Source of the DNA: Steroidobacteraceae bacterium
Lineage (GTDB): Bacteria > Pseudomonadota > Gammaproteobacteria > Steroidobacterales > Steroidobacteraceae
Direction: 5' to 3'
DNA: 64,000 nt
NCBI GenBank assembly: GCA_027531255.1
Contig: JAPZRU010000006.1
Span: forward strand, 124,001-188,000
The notes beneath the pieces were generated by a model that was given only the letters and a program-made list of their open reading frames with translations, ran no database searches and had not been told where the DNA came from. How positions within the stretch are numbered: position 1 is the stretch's first letter; each line of letters begins with the position of its first letter. Shown piece by piece: positions 17,469-25,773 of the stretch. The position numbers and the translations under genes were made by a program.

Positions 17469-17557
17469 ACGCCGCCCCGGCCGATGCGGCCCGCTTGGTT
17501 GAGCCAGCCGTCCGGCCGCGGCTACGATGGTCGGGTCCTTCGCCTACCGGCCCCGCC

Positions 17558-18163
17558 ATGCCCCGCAAGCCCGCCGCCAGGTCCACTCCCGTGCGCGAGC
17601 GGAAATCCGCTGCCTCGAACGACGCGGAGCTCGGCCAGCGACTGAAGTACGTGCGCGAACTGTTCGGCTATTCGCAGCGCGAGCTCGGCCAGCGCGCCGG
17701 CCTAACGCACGGCACGATCTCGTTCGTCGAGCGCGGCAAGATCAGCCCGTCGGTGGGCACGCTTCGCAAGATCCTCGACTCGTTCCCGATGACGCTCTCG
17801 GAGTTCTTCGCGATCGACCCGAACGCCGAGCCGAAGGTGTTCTTCGGCCACGAAGAGTTGCTGGAAGTCGGCGGCGGCGGCGTGTCGCTCAAGCAGGTCG
17901 GGCGCAACCTGAAGGGCCGGCCGCTGCAGATCCTGTACGAGCGCTACCCGCCGGGCGCCGAGACCGCGGGCGAGCCCTATTCGCACGACGGCGAGGAAGG
18001 CGGAATGGTCGTGCAGGGCCGCATCGAACTGACGGTCGGGAACCAGACCCGCGTACTCGGCCCCGGCGAGGGCTACCTGTTCCCCAGCCGCGTGCCGCAC
18101 CGCTTCCGGAATCCCGGCCCCGAGGAGTGCGTGATCGTCAGCGCGAACTCGCCGCCGGTCTGA
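17558..18163 (+). CDS. XRE-family regulator with C-terminal cupin (PuuR-like)
   Basis: A 201-aa regulator. An HTH_3 domain (residues about 27-82, LKYVRELFGYSQRELGQRAG, then THGTISFVERGKISPS) is followed by a cupin_2 barrel (about 120-198, with SHDGEEGGMVVQGRIELTVG and PHRFRNPG). PuuR-type proteins of this plan repress amine and amino-acid catabolic genes and release DNA on binding the substrate. Residues 1-25 are a basic, Ala-rich tail. It stands next to an APC permease and a DgcN-like gene. Three related DNA elements nearby could be its binding sites, but that link is inferred. Confidence 0.9.
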   Translation: MPRKPAARSTPVRERKSAASNDAELGQRLKYVRELFGYSQRELGQRAGLTHGTISFVERGKISPSVGTLRKILDSFPMTLSEFFAIDPNAEPKVFFGHEELLEVGGGGVSLKQVGRNLKGRPLQILYERYPPGAETAGEPYSHDGEEGGMVVQGRIELTVGNQTRVLGPGEGYLFPSRVPHRFRNPGPEECVIVSANSPPV

Positions 18164-18166
18164 GGC

Positions 18167-19546
18167 TCAGGCCGCACCCGTGCCCGCACCCGCACCGCGG
18201 CGCAGGCGTCGCCAGGCGAAGTAGATCGGGATCCCGGCCGCGGTGATCGCGAGATTGATGCCCGCGATCGCCGGCGTCTCGAGCAGCGCGTTGCCGACCA
18301 GCAGCAGCGCGACCGCGGCCCAGCAGGTGGCGATCACCGCGACTGCCGGCGCGCGGAACGGCGGCGCGTTGCGCCGCCGCAGGCGCCAGGCGGCGAGCGC
18401 GACCAGCGCGTAGAAGGGCACGAGCCCGAGCACGAACGTCGCCGCCAGCTGCTCCATGGTCCGCACCGACACGTACATGCACGCGATCGCAGCGTGCACC
18501 AGGATCGCGACGAACGGCGTGCGGAACCGCCGGCCGACGCGGCCCACGCCGCGGAAGAAGTTGCCGTCCTGCGCCATCGCGTAGAGCACGCGCGGATCGG
18601 AGAGCGTGCACGCCGACAGCGCACCCGCCGTCGCCACGACGACCGCGAGCGCGACCGCGGCGACCGCGGCTTCGCCGAAGCGCGCCTCGATCGCGGTCGA
18701 CAACGGCAGCGGCGAGGCGGCGATCGCCTCCACCGGGAGTGCGTGCAGCAGCGCCGCGTTCACCGCGACGAAGACCGCGGTGACGACCGCCAGGCCGGCG
18801 ATCAGCGCGCGCGGCAGGGTGCGGGCCGGATCGCGCACCTCGCCGGCCAGCGCGGCGAACGAACCCGCGCCGTCGTAGGCCCACAGCACCGCGACCAGCG
18901 CGGTCAGCCATGCCGCGACACCGACGCTCGCCGTCGGGCTGGGCGCGAGGCTGCCGGCGCCGGGCGCGGGATCCGACACCACCATTGCGACGAGGGCGAC
19001 CAGCGCGAGCACCTTGGCGATCGTCGCGACGTTCTGGATGCCGGCGCCGAGCGTCGCCGACCGGCAGTTCGAGAGCGCGAACGCGACGATCATCGCGAGC
19101 GCCACCGCGCGGCGCCCGGCCTCGTCGAGCGGCAGGACGTAGCCGAGGAACTCGGCGGACGTGACCGCGAGCGCGGCCCACGCGGCCGGGTTCACCAGCA
19201 GGAACGTCCAGCCGAACACGAAAGCCGTGCCGTCGCCCCACGCCTCGCGCAGGAACACGTACTGGCCACCGGCGCGCGGCATCGCGCTGCCGAGTTCCGC
19301 GAGCAGCAGGCCGAGCGCGAGTGCCAGCAACCCGCCAGCCACCCACACGGCGAGGATCGCGGCGGGATCGCCCACGAGGCCGGCGACGACCGGCGGGGAC
19401 CGGAAGATGCCGCTGCCCACGATGATGCCCACGACTGCGAGCGCGGCGCTGAAGGCGCCGAGCCGCCTCGGCAGGCTGCCAGCGCGCGCAGGTTCGTCGG
19501 TCGCCACGGCCTCGGCGGTATCGGTCGGCACGGGCTCCGGCGGCAT
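18167..19546 (-). CDS. APC-family amino-acid permease
   Basis: A 459-aa inner-membrane carrier with about 12 hydrophobic helices. The first helix has the unwound Gly-rich GIIVGSGIFRSP typical of APC (AdiC/LAT-like) transporters, and helix 3 is preceded by AMPRAGGQYVFLREAWG. It takes up amino acids by proton symport or exchange. ATG 19546 follows GGGAGCGAG. It converges on the XRE-cupin regulator (4 bp apart) and is divergent from the DgcN-like gene, sharing the intergenic element at 19574. Uptake of a D-amino acid or an N-acyl derivative would fit the neighbours. Confidence 0.9.
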   Translation of the reverse strand: MPPEPVPTDTAEAVATDEPARAGSLPRRLGAFSAALAVVGIIVGSGIFRSPPVVAGLVGDPAAILAVWVAGGLLALALGLLLAELGSAMPRAGGQYVFLREAWGDGTAFVFGWTFLLVNPAAWAALAVTSAEFLGYVLPLDEAGRRAVALAMIVAFALSNCRSATLGAGIQNVATIAKVLALVALVAMVVSDPAPGAGSLAPSPTASVGVAAWLTALVAVLWAYDGAGSFAALAGEVRDPARTLPRALIAGLAVVTAVFVAVNAALLHALPVEAIAASPLPLSTAIEARFGEAAVAAVALAVVVATAGALSACTLSDPRVLYAMAQDGNFFRGVGRVGRRFRTPFVAILVHAAIACMYVSVRTMEQLAATFVLGLVPFYALVALAAWRLRRRNAPPFRAPAVAVIATCWAAVALLLVGNALLETPAIAGINLAITAAGIPIYFAWRRLRRGAGAGTGAA

Positions 19547-19573
19547 CGACTCGCTCCCGCGGGACTGGAGCGT

Positions 19574-19590
19574 GGATAGTTTATTATCCG
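19574..19590. promoter_or_regulatory. GGnTARTTT element, copy 3 (permease/dgcN)
   Basis: GGATAGTTTATTATCCG, where GGATA and TATCC form 5-bp inverted arms around 6 bp. It aligns with the elements at 15644 and 17448 (shared GGnTARTTT..TAT.CG) and lies 28 bp before the permease start, over its probable promoter. Confidence 0.5.
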
Positions 19591-19685
19591 GTGCTAGACT
19601 ACAAGCGCGCTGGAACTACACGCCGTCAGGCCCCGCGCGGCAGGCGTCCGCGGCGCGCTGCCGGCGCCTGCAGGAGATCCGAGCG

Positions 19686-20768
19686 GTGCCGAATGCCGAG
19701 CCAGAGACGATCCCGACGAACCCCGCGGCGTTCGCAGTCCCGGTCGTCGCCCTCCGCCGCCCCTACCTGCTGTTCCTCGGCGCCATCACCGATCCCGACG
19801 ACGCGAAGACGGCCTTCGGCCTGCGCGACTGGTGTCGCAGCGCGTGCGTCGGGCAGTTCCGCCTGCCGGGCTGCACGGTGAGCACCGGGCTCCCCGACAT
19901 GACGCCGCCATTCGCCGTGGCGGCGGGCGCCCGCTCGCTCGTGATCGGCGTCGCACCGATGGGCGGCGCCCTCGATCCCGCGTGGGTTCCGGCACTGGTG
20001 GAGGCGCTCGACGCCGGCCTCGACCTCGTCAGCGGCATGCACACCCGCCTCGCGACGCACGAGACGCTCGCCGCAGCGGCCCGCCGCAGCGGGCGACGCA
20101 TCTTCGACCTGCGGCGCGCCGACCTGCCGCTCGACGTCGGCAGCGGCCGCCGGCGCACCGGCCGTCGCCTCCTCACCGTCGGCACGGACTGCGCGCTCGG
20201 CAAGAAGTACACCGCGCTCGCGCTCGCGGAGGCGCTGCGGCACCGTGGCGTGCGCGCGGATTTCCGCGCGACCGGCCAGACCGGGATCATGATCAGCGGC
20301 CGCGGCATCGCGGTCGACGCGGTCGTCGCCGACTTCATCGCGGGCGCCGCGGAGGCGCTGTCGCCGGACGCGCCCGCGGAGCACTGGGACGTGATCGAAG
20401 GCCAGGGCTCGATCCTGCACCCCGCGTACGCGGGCGTGTCGGTCGGCCTGCTGCACGGCTCGCAGCCGGACGCATTCGTGGTCTGCCACGATCCCACGCG
20501 GCGCACGTTGTCGGGCATGCCGGAGTTCGCGGTGCCCGAGATCGAGCGGATCGTCGCGCTGACGATCGAATTGGGCCGCGTGACGAACCCGGCCATCCGT
20601 TGCGTCGGCGTCAGCCTGAACACCTCCGCGGTATCCGACGCCGAGCGCGCGGCGTTTCTGGCCGAATACGAACGACGTCTCGGCGTGCCGAGCTTCGACC
20701 CGATGCGCGGCGGCGCCGGGCGCGTGATCGACGAACTGCTGCGGAGCCGGGATGCGGCTCAGGCTTGA
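19686..20768 (+). CDS. dgcN: DUF1611 protein, D-glutamate N-acetyltransferase-like
   Basis: A 360-aa cytoplasmic protein of the DUF1611 family. Members such as DgcN N-acetylate D-glutamate, which a partner epimerase (DgcA) then converts to the L form. Visible marks are VGTDCALGKKYTALALAEAL (a P-loop-like segment near residue 163), TGQTGIMISGRGIAVDAVV near 198 and IEGQGSILHPAYAGVSVGLL near 238. GTG 19686 is preceded by AGGAG at good spacing. The partner epimerase is reduced to a 35-codon stump starting inside the last 17 bp of this gene, so the classical DgcN-DgcA route appears broken here. Another enzyme elsewhere might supply the epimerase. Confidence 0.8.
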   Translation: MPNAEPETIPTNPAAFAVPVVALRRPYLLFLGAITDPDDAKTAFGLRDWCRSACVGQFRLPGCTVSTGLPDMTPPFAVAAGARSLVIGVAPMGGALDPAWVPALVEALDAGLDLVSGMHTRLATHETLAAAARRSGRRIFDLRRADLPLDVGSGRRRTGRRLLTVGTDCALGKKYTALALAEALRHRGVRADFRATGQTGIMISGRGIAVDAVVADFIAGAAEALSPDAPAEHWDVIEGQGSILHPAYAGVSVGLLHGSQPDAFVVCHDPTRRTLSGMPEFAVPEIERIVALTIELGRVTNPAIRCVGVSLNTSAVSDAERAAFLAEYERRLGVPSFDPMRGGAGRVIDELLRSRDAAQA

Positions 20769-20859
20769 GCCGGTGCGCTGGCGCGGCGAGGCGGCCGACG
20801 TGCCGCTGATCGTCGACGCGAACGGCTCGTGGTCGCCGGAACCGGCACTCTGGGGCTGA
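20752..20859 (+). pseudogene. Stump of a DgcA-like dipeptide epimerase
   Basis: A 35-aa frame with ATG 20752, overlapping dgcN by 17 bp as a coupled gene would. The first about 12 residues look like the start of an enolase-superfamily dipeptide epimerase (MRLRLEPVRW). It then jumps directly to PLIVDANGSWSPEPAL, which matches the strand carrying the metal-binding DxN motif normally near residue 180-200. A stop follows. The simplest explanation is one large internal deletion plus loss of the C-terminal half. Identification rests on two short matches plus gene context. Confidence 0.6.
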
Positions 20860-20878
20860 GGCGCGACGGAGCACTCGC

Positions 20879-22474
20879 ATGCAACGACGACAGGTACTCG
20901 CGCTGCTGGCCGGCACGCTCGCCTCGACGCTGCTCCCCGCGCGGGCGCGTGCGGCGCAGCGCGAAATCCTGCTGCGCGGCGGCACGCTGGTCGACGGCTC
21001 GGGCTCACCGCCGCGCGTCGGCGATCTGCTGATCCGCAGCGAGCGCATCGCCGCGGTTGGCCGTCGCGCCGCGCGCGCTGCAGGCCGCGACGCGATCGTG
21101 CTCGACGTGCGTGGGCTCGCGGTCGCCCCCGGGTTCGTCGAGCCCCACGCTCACATCTCGACGATCGACCGCTTCCCCGACGCCGGCAACTACCTGCGAC
21201 AGGGCGTCACCACGATCGTCGCGAGCCTGCACAGCCTCGACCAGCCCTACCCGCTCGGCGCGTACATGGACGCTCTGCGCGCCGCGCCCAACACCGTCTG
21301 GACGGCCGGGCACACGTGGACACGCCGCCGCGTCATCGGACTCGCGAACCGCGCACCGACGCCTGACGAGATGCGCGCGATGGAGACCCTGGTCCGCGAG
21401 GCGATGGCGGACGGCGCCATCGGCTTCGGCACCGGCCTCGAGTACATCCCGGCCGCGTACTCGACGCTCGACGAAGTCGTCCACCTCGCGCGCGTGGCCG
21501 CGCGGCCCGGCGCCATGTACGTGACGCACCTTCGCGACGAGGGTCCGCGACTGATGCCCGCGCTCGAGGAAGCGATCGAGGTCGCGAGGCGGAGCGGCCT
21601 GCGCGTCCACGTCAGCCACGTGAAGACCACGGGCCGCGCGAACCACGGCCAGAGCGCGGCGTTCCTGCGTCGCATCGAGCGCGCCAACGCGGATGGTGTG
21701 CGTGCGACCTTCGACGTCTACGCCTACACCGCCTACAGTACGTATTCGGACATCGTGTTCCCGGCGTGGGCGCTCGAAGACGGCACGGAGGCCTTCGGCG
21801 CACGCATCGCCGATCCGTCGACCCGCGCAGGACTGAAGGCCGAGATGCTGCGGATCTACGCGGACCAGACGGGCGGCGAACTGGCGAGCATCCAGTTCCG
21901 CGACGGCGTCGAGGGCTTCGCGGGACGCACTCTCGCAGACTACGTGGCCTCGCTCGGTCGGCCGCTCGACCTGAACGCGGGGCTCGAGACGCTGATCGAC
22001 CTGCAGGCGGCCGGCGGCTTCACCGCGATCTTCCACGCGATGCACGAGGCGGACGTCGAGGCCTTCCTGCGCCATCCGCTGGCCTCCGTTAGTGCGGACG
22101 GCGATCTCGTCGAGTTCGGCCGTGGCGTGCCGCATCCGCGCTCCTACGGCGGGTTCCCGCGCGTGCTGTCGCGCTACGTGCGGGAGCGCGGCGTGCTGCC
22201 CCTGGAGGACGCCGTGCGCAAGATGACGCACGCTCCGGCGGCCGCCCACGGCCTGGCCGAACGCGGCCTGCTTCGGCCCGGCTGGTACGCCGACGTGACC
22301 GTGTTCGACCCGCAGCGCGTGACCGACACGGCGACCTTCACGGCGCCGCACCAGTTCCCGGTCGGCATTCCGCACGTGATCGTCAACGGCGAGTTCGTCC
22401 TGCGGGACGGCACGGCGACGGGCGCACGCCCCGGCCGTCCGCTGCGGCTGCGCACCGACGGCACGGTGGCCTGA
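20879..22474 (+). CDS. N-acyl-D-amino-acid deacylase family amidohydrolase
   Basis: A 531-aa zinc amidohydrolase that removes acyl groups from N-acyl-D-amino acids or a related amide. A short signal peptide (residues 1-25, ending ARARAA) suggests periplasmic location. Family marks follow in order: LLRGGTLVDGSGSPP near 30, the metal HxH in VEPHAHIS near 85, GTGLEYIPAAYST near 183, THLRDEGPR near 215, HVSHVKTTG near 243, SADGD near 405 and the closing WYADVTVFDP. ATG 20879 follows GGAG. Together with dgcN and the serine hydrolase it points to use of D-amino acids or D-containing peptides. Confidence 0.85.
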   Translation: MQRRQVLALLAGTLASTLLPARARAAQREILLRGGTLVDGSGSPPRVGDLLIRSERIAAVGRRAARAAGRDAIVLDVRGLAVAPGFVEPHAHISTIDRFPDAGNYLRQGVTTIVASLHSLDQPYPLGAYMDALRAAPNTVWTAGHTWTRRRVIGLANRAPTPDEMRAMETLVREAMADGAIGFGTGLEYIPAAYSTLDEVVHLARVAARPGAMYVTHLRDEGPRLMPALEEAIEVARRSGLRVHVSHVKTTGRANHGQSAAFLRRIERANADGVRATFDVYAYTAYSTYSDIVFPAWALEDGTEAFGARIADPSTRAGLKAEMLRIYADQTGGELASIQFRDGVEGFAGRTLADYVASLGRPLDLNAGLETLIDLQAAGGFTAIFHAMHEADVEAFLRHPLASVSADGDLVEFGRGVPHPRSYGGFPRVLSRYVRERGVLPLEDAVRKMTHAPAAAHGLAERGLLRPGWYADVTVFDPQRVTDTATFTAPHQFPVGIPHVIVNGEFVLRDGTATGARPGRPLRLRTDGTVA

Positions 22475-22526
22475 CCGGGTCTTCGCGACCGCACACCGGC
22501 GGCGGCCTGGACCCGGGGTTCACTCG

Positions 22527-22994
22527 TCAGCGGATCGGCAGCGCCGTCGTCGCCTTCGATTCGAGCAGCGAGACCATGGAGTTCACCTCCGTGACGCCGG
22601 GCAGTTGCGAGAGGTGCTCGAAGAAGAAGGTCTCGTAGGACTTCATGTCCGGCGTGACGACGCGCAGCAGGCAGTCGACGCCGCCGAGCAGCACGTGACA
22701 CTCGAGCACCTCGGGGAAGCGCCCGACCGCGTCCAGGAAGGCGCTGACGTTCGCGCGGCCGTGAGCCGAGAGCTTCACGTGCGCGAAGATCTGCAGCGAC
22801 AGGCCCAACTGGTCGCGATCGAGCAGCGCGACCTGCCGGCGGATCACGCCGGCTTCCTTCAGCCGCTGGATGCGTCGCCAGCACGGACCCTGCGACAGGC
22901 CTGCCAGCTCGCCGATCTCCGCGGTGGAACGGTCCGCGTCGTCCTGCAGCGCGCGCAGGATCTTCCGGTCGTAGCGATCGAGTTCGACGGGCAT
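22527..22994 (-). CDS. Lrp/AsnC family regulator (BkdR-like)
   Basis: A 155-aa regulator. The winged HTH at residues 5-55 (DRKILRALQDDADRSTAEI) and RAM domain (HVLLGGVDCLLRVVTPDMKS near 105) are both intact. The gene is divergent from leucine dehydrogenase with a 138-bp intergenic region containing the AT-rich stretch AGGAATTTTAATCACTG, so it probably senses branched-chain amino acids and controls that gene. ATG 22994 is the natural start. Confidence 0.92.
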   Translation of the reverse strand: MPVELDRYDRKILRALQDDADRSTAEIGELAGLSQGPCWRRIQRLKEAGVIRRQVALLDRDQLGLSLQIFAHVKLSAHGRANVSAFLDAVGRFPEVLECHVLLGGVDCLLRVVTPDMKSYETFFFEHLSQLPGVTEVNSMVSLLESKATTALPIR

Positions 22995-23132
22995 GGATTT
23001 CTTCCTGATGGGTCTTTAGGCAGGAATTTTAATCACTGCAAGCCCTATCGGCTGCGTGCTTTGCGAAGCGTTCGCCAACGCCGCAAGCGACGATGACGGC
23101 CGCGGGAAGTGCCGCGGCCGAGAACCACATCG

Positions 23133-24188
23133 ATGACCCCGTTCGACGCACCCGAGTTCGCCGGCCACGAGCACGTGTCCTTCTTCACCGACGACGGCAC
23201 CGGCCTGCGCGCGATCGTCGCCGTGCACAGCACCGTGCTCGGCCCCGCCGCGGGCGGCTGCCGCCTGTGGCCCTATCCCTCGACGGCCGCGGCGCTCGCG
23301 GACGTGCTCCGACTCTCCGAGGCGATGACCTGGAAGAACGCGCTCGCGGGCCTGCCGCTGGGCGGCGGCAAGAGCGTCGTAATCGCCGACCCCTCACGTC
23401 GGACGCCCGAACTGCTCGCCGCCTTCGCCGGCTGCGTCGAGCGCCTCGGCGGCCGCTACTGGACCGCGGAGGACGTCGGCGTCGGCATCGACGAGGTCGA
23501 GGTGCTCGCCCGGCACACGCGCTACGTGTTCGGGCTCCAGCACTCGGGGCAGAAGACGGGCGATCCGTCGCCGTTCACCGCGCGCGGGACCTTCCGGGGC
23601 CTGCGGGCCGCCGTTCGACATCGGCTCGGGCGCGACGACCTGGACGGCCTGCGCGTCGCGGTCCAGGGCGTCGGTCACGTCGGCTTCGAGCTCTGCCGCC
23701 AGCTGCACGAGGCCGGCGCGAAGCTCACGGTCGCGGACACGAACCCGGCAGCGGTCGCGCGCGCCGAGGCGGCGTTCGGCGCGATCGGGGTGCCCGCGGC
23801 GTCGATCCAGGACGCCGACGTCGACGTCTACTCGCCCTGCGCCCTCGGCGGCACGATCGACGCGGACACGCCGAACCGCCTGCGCGCCCGCGTGATCGCG
23901 GGCGCCGCGAACAACCAGCTCGCGCACTCCGCGATCGGCGAGGCGCTGCGCGCGCGCGGGATCGTCTACGCGCCCGACTTCGTGATCAACGCGGGCGGGA
24001 TGCTGAACGCGGGCTGCGACATTCTCGGCCGCTATGACCGCGAGGACGTGCTGCGCCGGATCGACCTGATCCACGACCGCACGCTCGAGGTACTCGCGCG
24101 TGCCGATCGCGACGACGTTTCCACGGAGGCCGCGGCGCTCGCCATGGCGCGCGAGCGGCTCCGCACGGCTGCGGGGGCTCCGCGATGA
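23133..24188 (+). CDS. Leucine dehydrogenase (Glu/Leu/Phe/Val dehydrogenase family)
   Basis: A 351-aa NAD-dependent enzyme that deaminates branched-chain L-amino acids to 2-oxo acids. The catalytic domain has HSTVLGPAAGGCRLWPY near residue 32 and WKNALAGLPLGGGKSVV near 66-80, with the active-site lysines. ED in WTAEDVG follows near 110. The Rossmann domain has VAVQGVGHVGFELCRQLHEAG near 180 and INAGGMLN near 285. At this length it matches leucine/valine dehydrogenase rather than glutamate dehydrogenase. It overlaps the next gene by ATGA, indicating coupling, and is divergent from an Lrp regulator. Confidence 0.9.
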   Translation: MTPFDAPEFAGHEHVSFFTDDGTGLRAIVAVHSTVLGPAAGGCRLWPYPSTAAALADVLRLSEAMTWKNALAGLPLGGGKSVVIADPSRRTPELLAAFAGCVERLGGRYWTAEDVGVGIDEVEVLARHTRYVFGLQHSGQKTGDPSPFTARGTFRGLRAAVRHRLGRDDLDGLRVAVQGVGHVGFELCRQLHEAGAKLTVADTNPAAVARAEAAFGAIGVPAASIQDADVDVYSPCALGGTIDADTPNRLRARVIAGAANNQLAHSAIGEALRARGIVYAPDFVINAGGMLNAGCDILGRYDREDVLRRIDLIHDRTLEVLARADRDDVSTEAAALAMARERLRTAAGAPR

Positions 24189-24529
24189 AGGCGTTCGTGC
24201 TGCAGATGTTCGAGGCGATCGACGGCGGCCACTGGGATCGCCTGCCCGAGTTCTTCCACTCCGACGTCACCTACGATCGGCCGGGCTACCCGACCATTCG
24301 CGGCTTCGCCGACCTCGACGACTTCTACCGGCGGCGCCGCATCATCCGCAGCGGCCGGCACACGGTGGAAGACGTCGTCGTCGACGGCGAACGGGCGGTG
24401 GCGACGGGCGAGCTCACGGCGACGCTGAACGACGGCCGCGAGGTGCGCCTGCGCTTCGCCGACGCCTACCGGTTCGCGGACGGGAAAGTCGCGTATCGCC
24501 AGACCTACTTCGGCACGCCGGCGGTCTGA
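24185..24529 (+). CDS. SnoaL-like/NTF2-fold protein
   Basis: A 114-aa single NTF2-like domain (FEAIDGGHWDRLPEFFHSDVTYDRPG, then IRGFADLDDFYRRRR). These alpha+beta cone proteins act as small isomerases, cyclases or ligand binders; no specific function can be assigned. ATG 24185 overlaps the leucine dehydrogenase stop. The last 25 bp overlap, on the other strand, the stop of a nitroreductase stump. Confidence 0.75.
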   Translation: MKAFVLQMFEAIDGGHWDRLPEFFHSDVTYDRPGYPTIRGFADLDDFYRRRRIIRSGRHTVEDVVVDGERAVATGELTATLNDGREVRLRFADAYRFADGKVAYRQTYFGTPAV

Positions 24530-24657
24530 CGGCGGACGGGGCCGCGCTCGAACGCGTCGACACGCTCGCGCATCTCGGCGGGCGCGTACTCCCGGTAGTG
24601 GGCGTACGGCACGAAGCGGGGTTCTGCGGAGGACAGGGGGGGCGCCTGCAAGGTCAC
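24505..24657 (-). pseudogene. N-terminal stump of a nitroreductase-family gene
   Basis: A 50-codon frame beginning with GTG 24657, overlapping the Rieske oxygenase stop (GTGA). Residues 14-39 contain RFVPYAHYREYAPAEMRER, which closely matches the conserved N-terminus of one nitroreductase subgroup (HYREYPPEEMRER type). The RRRRTVR segment and everything beyond it are replaced by DNA running into the converging SnoaL-like gene. The promoter-distal gene of the operon was evidently cut off about 40 codons in. Confidence 0.5.
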
Positions 24658-25739
24658 GGGCAAGGTTGCTCCGGGCTCGGCTGGTCGGAGCTTGGCTCAT
24701 CCACGCTCGCGCCAGGCGCGCCGACCTCCGCCGCGAGCCGCTGCTCGACGAGGCGCCGGAAGCGCACGAGAGCCTCGTCCATGGGCAGCGCCAGCATCGG
24801 CTCGCCCGGCTTCAGCCGGCGGTTGCGCGCCTGCGCGACGATCATCTCGCGATCTTCGCGGAACGCGGCGAGCAGCCCCTCGTAGAGTCCCTCGGTGGTC
24901 GCGGCGTCGCCGCGGTCCGCGCGGTGCGCTTCCATGAAGAAGTAGTGCGTGGACTCCGCCGTCTCCGGCGTGAGTGCCTGGCAACTGTGGAACTCGACGC
25001 CGTCGCCGCCGCCATCCTGGCAGGACCCGGCAGGCCGCGCGCCCGAGCGCATCAGGAGCGTCGCCGGCAGCGTGAAGTCGTAGGTCAACCAGCGGTCGAT
25101 CGCGCCTTCGTACGGCCACAGCGGCCGGTAGTAGTTCGGCGGCGGCACGTTCGGCACCTCCCGCGACACGCGTACGCCGTCCGGGAGCCGCTCGACCTTC
25201 GGACGAATCGCCGCGATCCGCTCGGTGCCGCCCAGCGTCCGCGCGTGCACGTAGCTCAGGTGCGAGAAATCCAGGAGGTTGTCGGCGATCAGGTGCCACG
25301 GCGTCTCGTAGTGCAGGTAGCCCGGCCGGTAGCGCCATTCCGGGTGATCGCAGCTGTAGTTGTCGGGCAGCCGCGCCGGGTCCGCCCGCTCGCCGTCGCC
25401 CATCCACACCATGACCCAGCGCCGGTGCACGACCGCCGGATAGCGACGCACGCAGGCACTCCGGGGAATCGCCCGCGTGCCCGGGATCTCGACGCAGCGC
25501 CCCGTGGGGTCGAACCGCAGCCCGTGGTAGCCGCAGCGTACGTCGTCACCCTCTCGGGCACCGCGCGACAGCGGCGCGTGCCGGTGGCAGCAGCGATCCT
25601 CGAGGGCGACCACGTCCCCTCTCGACGTGCGCCAGAGCACGAGAGGTTCACCGAGGATCGTGCGCGCGAACATTCCGCCCGGCGGGAGTTCGTGCTCCCA
25701 GGCGGCGACGTACCAGGCGCTGCGCACGAATCCAGCCAT
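24654..25739 (-). CDS. Rieske non-haem iron oxygenase, alpha subunit
   Basis: A 361-aa oxygenase of the vanillate O-demethylase/phenoxybenzoate type. The Rieske [2Fe-2S] ligands are in CCHRH and CGYHG (residues about 48-72). The mononuclear iron motif is DNLLDFSHLSYVH near residue 150. It hydroxylates or demethylates an aromatic or cyclic substrate and needs a separate reductase, which I do not see in the window. ATG 25739 replaces a longer frame that starts inside the MFS gene's 3' flank. It belongs to a minus-strand operon of hydrolase, SRPBCC, MFS and Rieske genes. The C-terminus has repeats of Ser/Pro/Glu (SSDQPSPEQP). Confidence 0.88.
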   Translation of the reverse strand: MAGFVRSAWYVAAWEHELPPGGMFARTILGEPLVLWRTSRGDVVALEDRCCHRHAPLSRGAREGDDVRCGYHGLRFDPTGRCVEIPGTRAIPRSACVRRYPAVVHRRWVMVWMGDGERADPARLPDNYSCDHPEWRYRPGYLHYETPWHLIADNLLDFSHLSYVHARTLGGTERIAAIRPKVERLPDGVRVSREVPNVPPPNYYRPLWPYEGAIDRWLTYDFTLPATLLMRSGARPAGSCQDGGGDGVEFHSCQALTPETAESTHYFFMEAHRADRGDAATTEGLYEGLLAAFREDREMIVAQARNRRLKPGEPMLALPMDEALVRFRRLVEQRLAAEVGAPGASVDEPSSDQPSPEQPCP

Positions 25740-25773
25740 CCTCGACTCCCGCCTCGCTTCCCCGGACCCGGCT

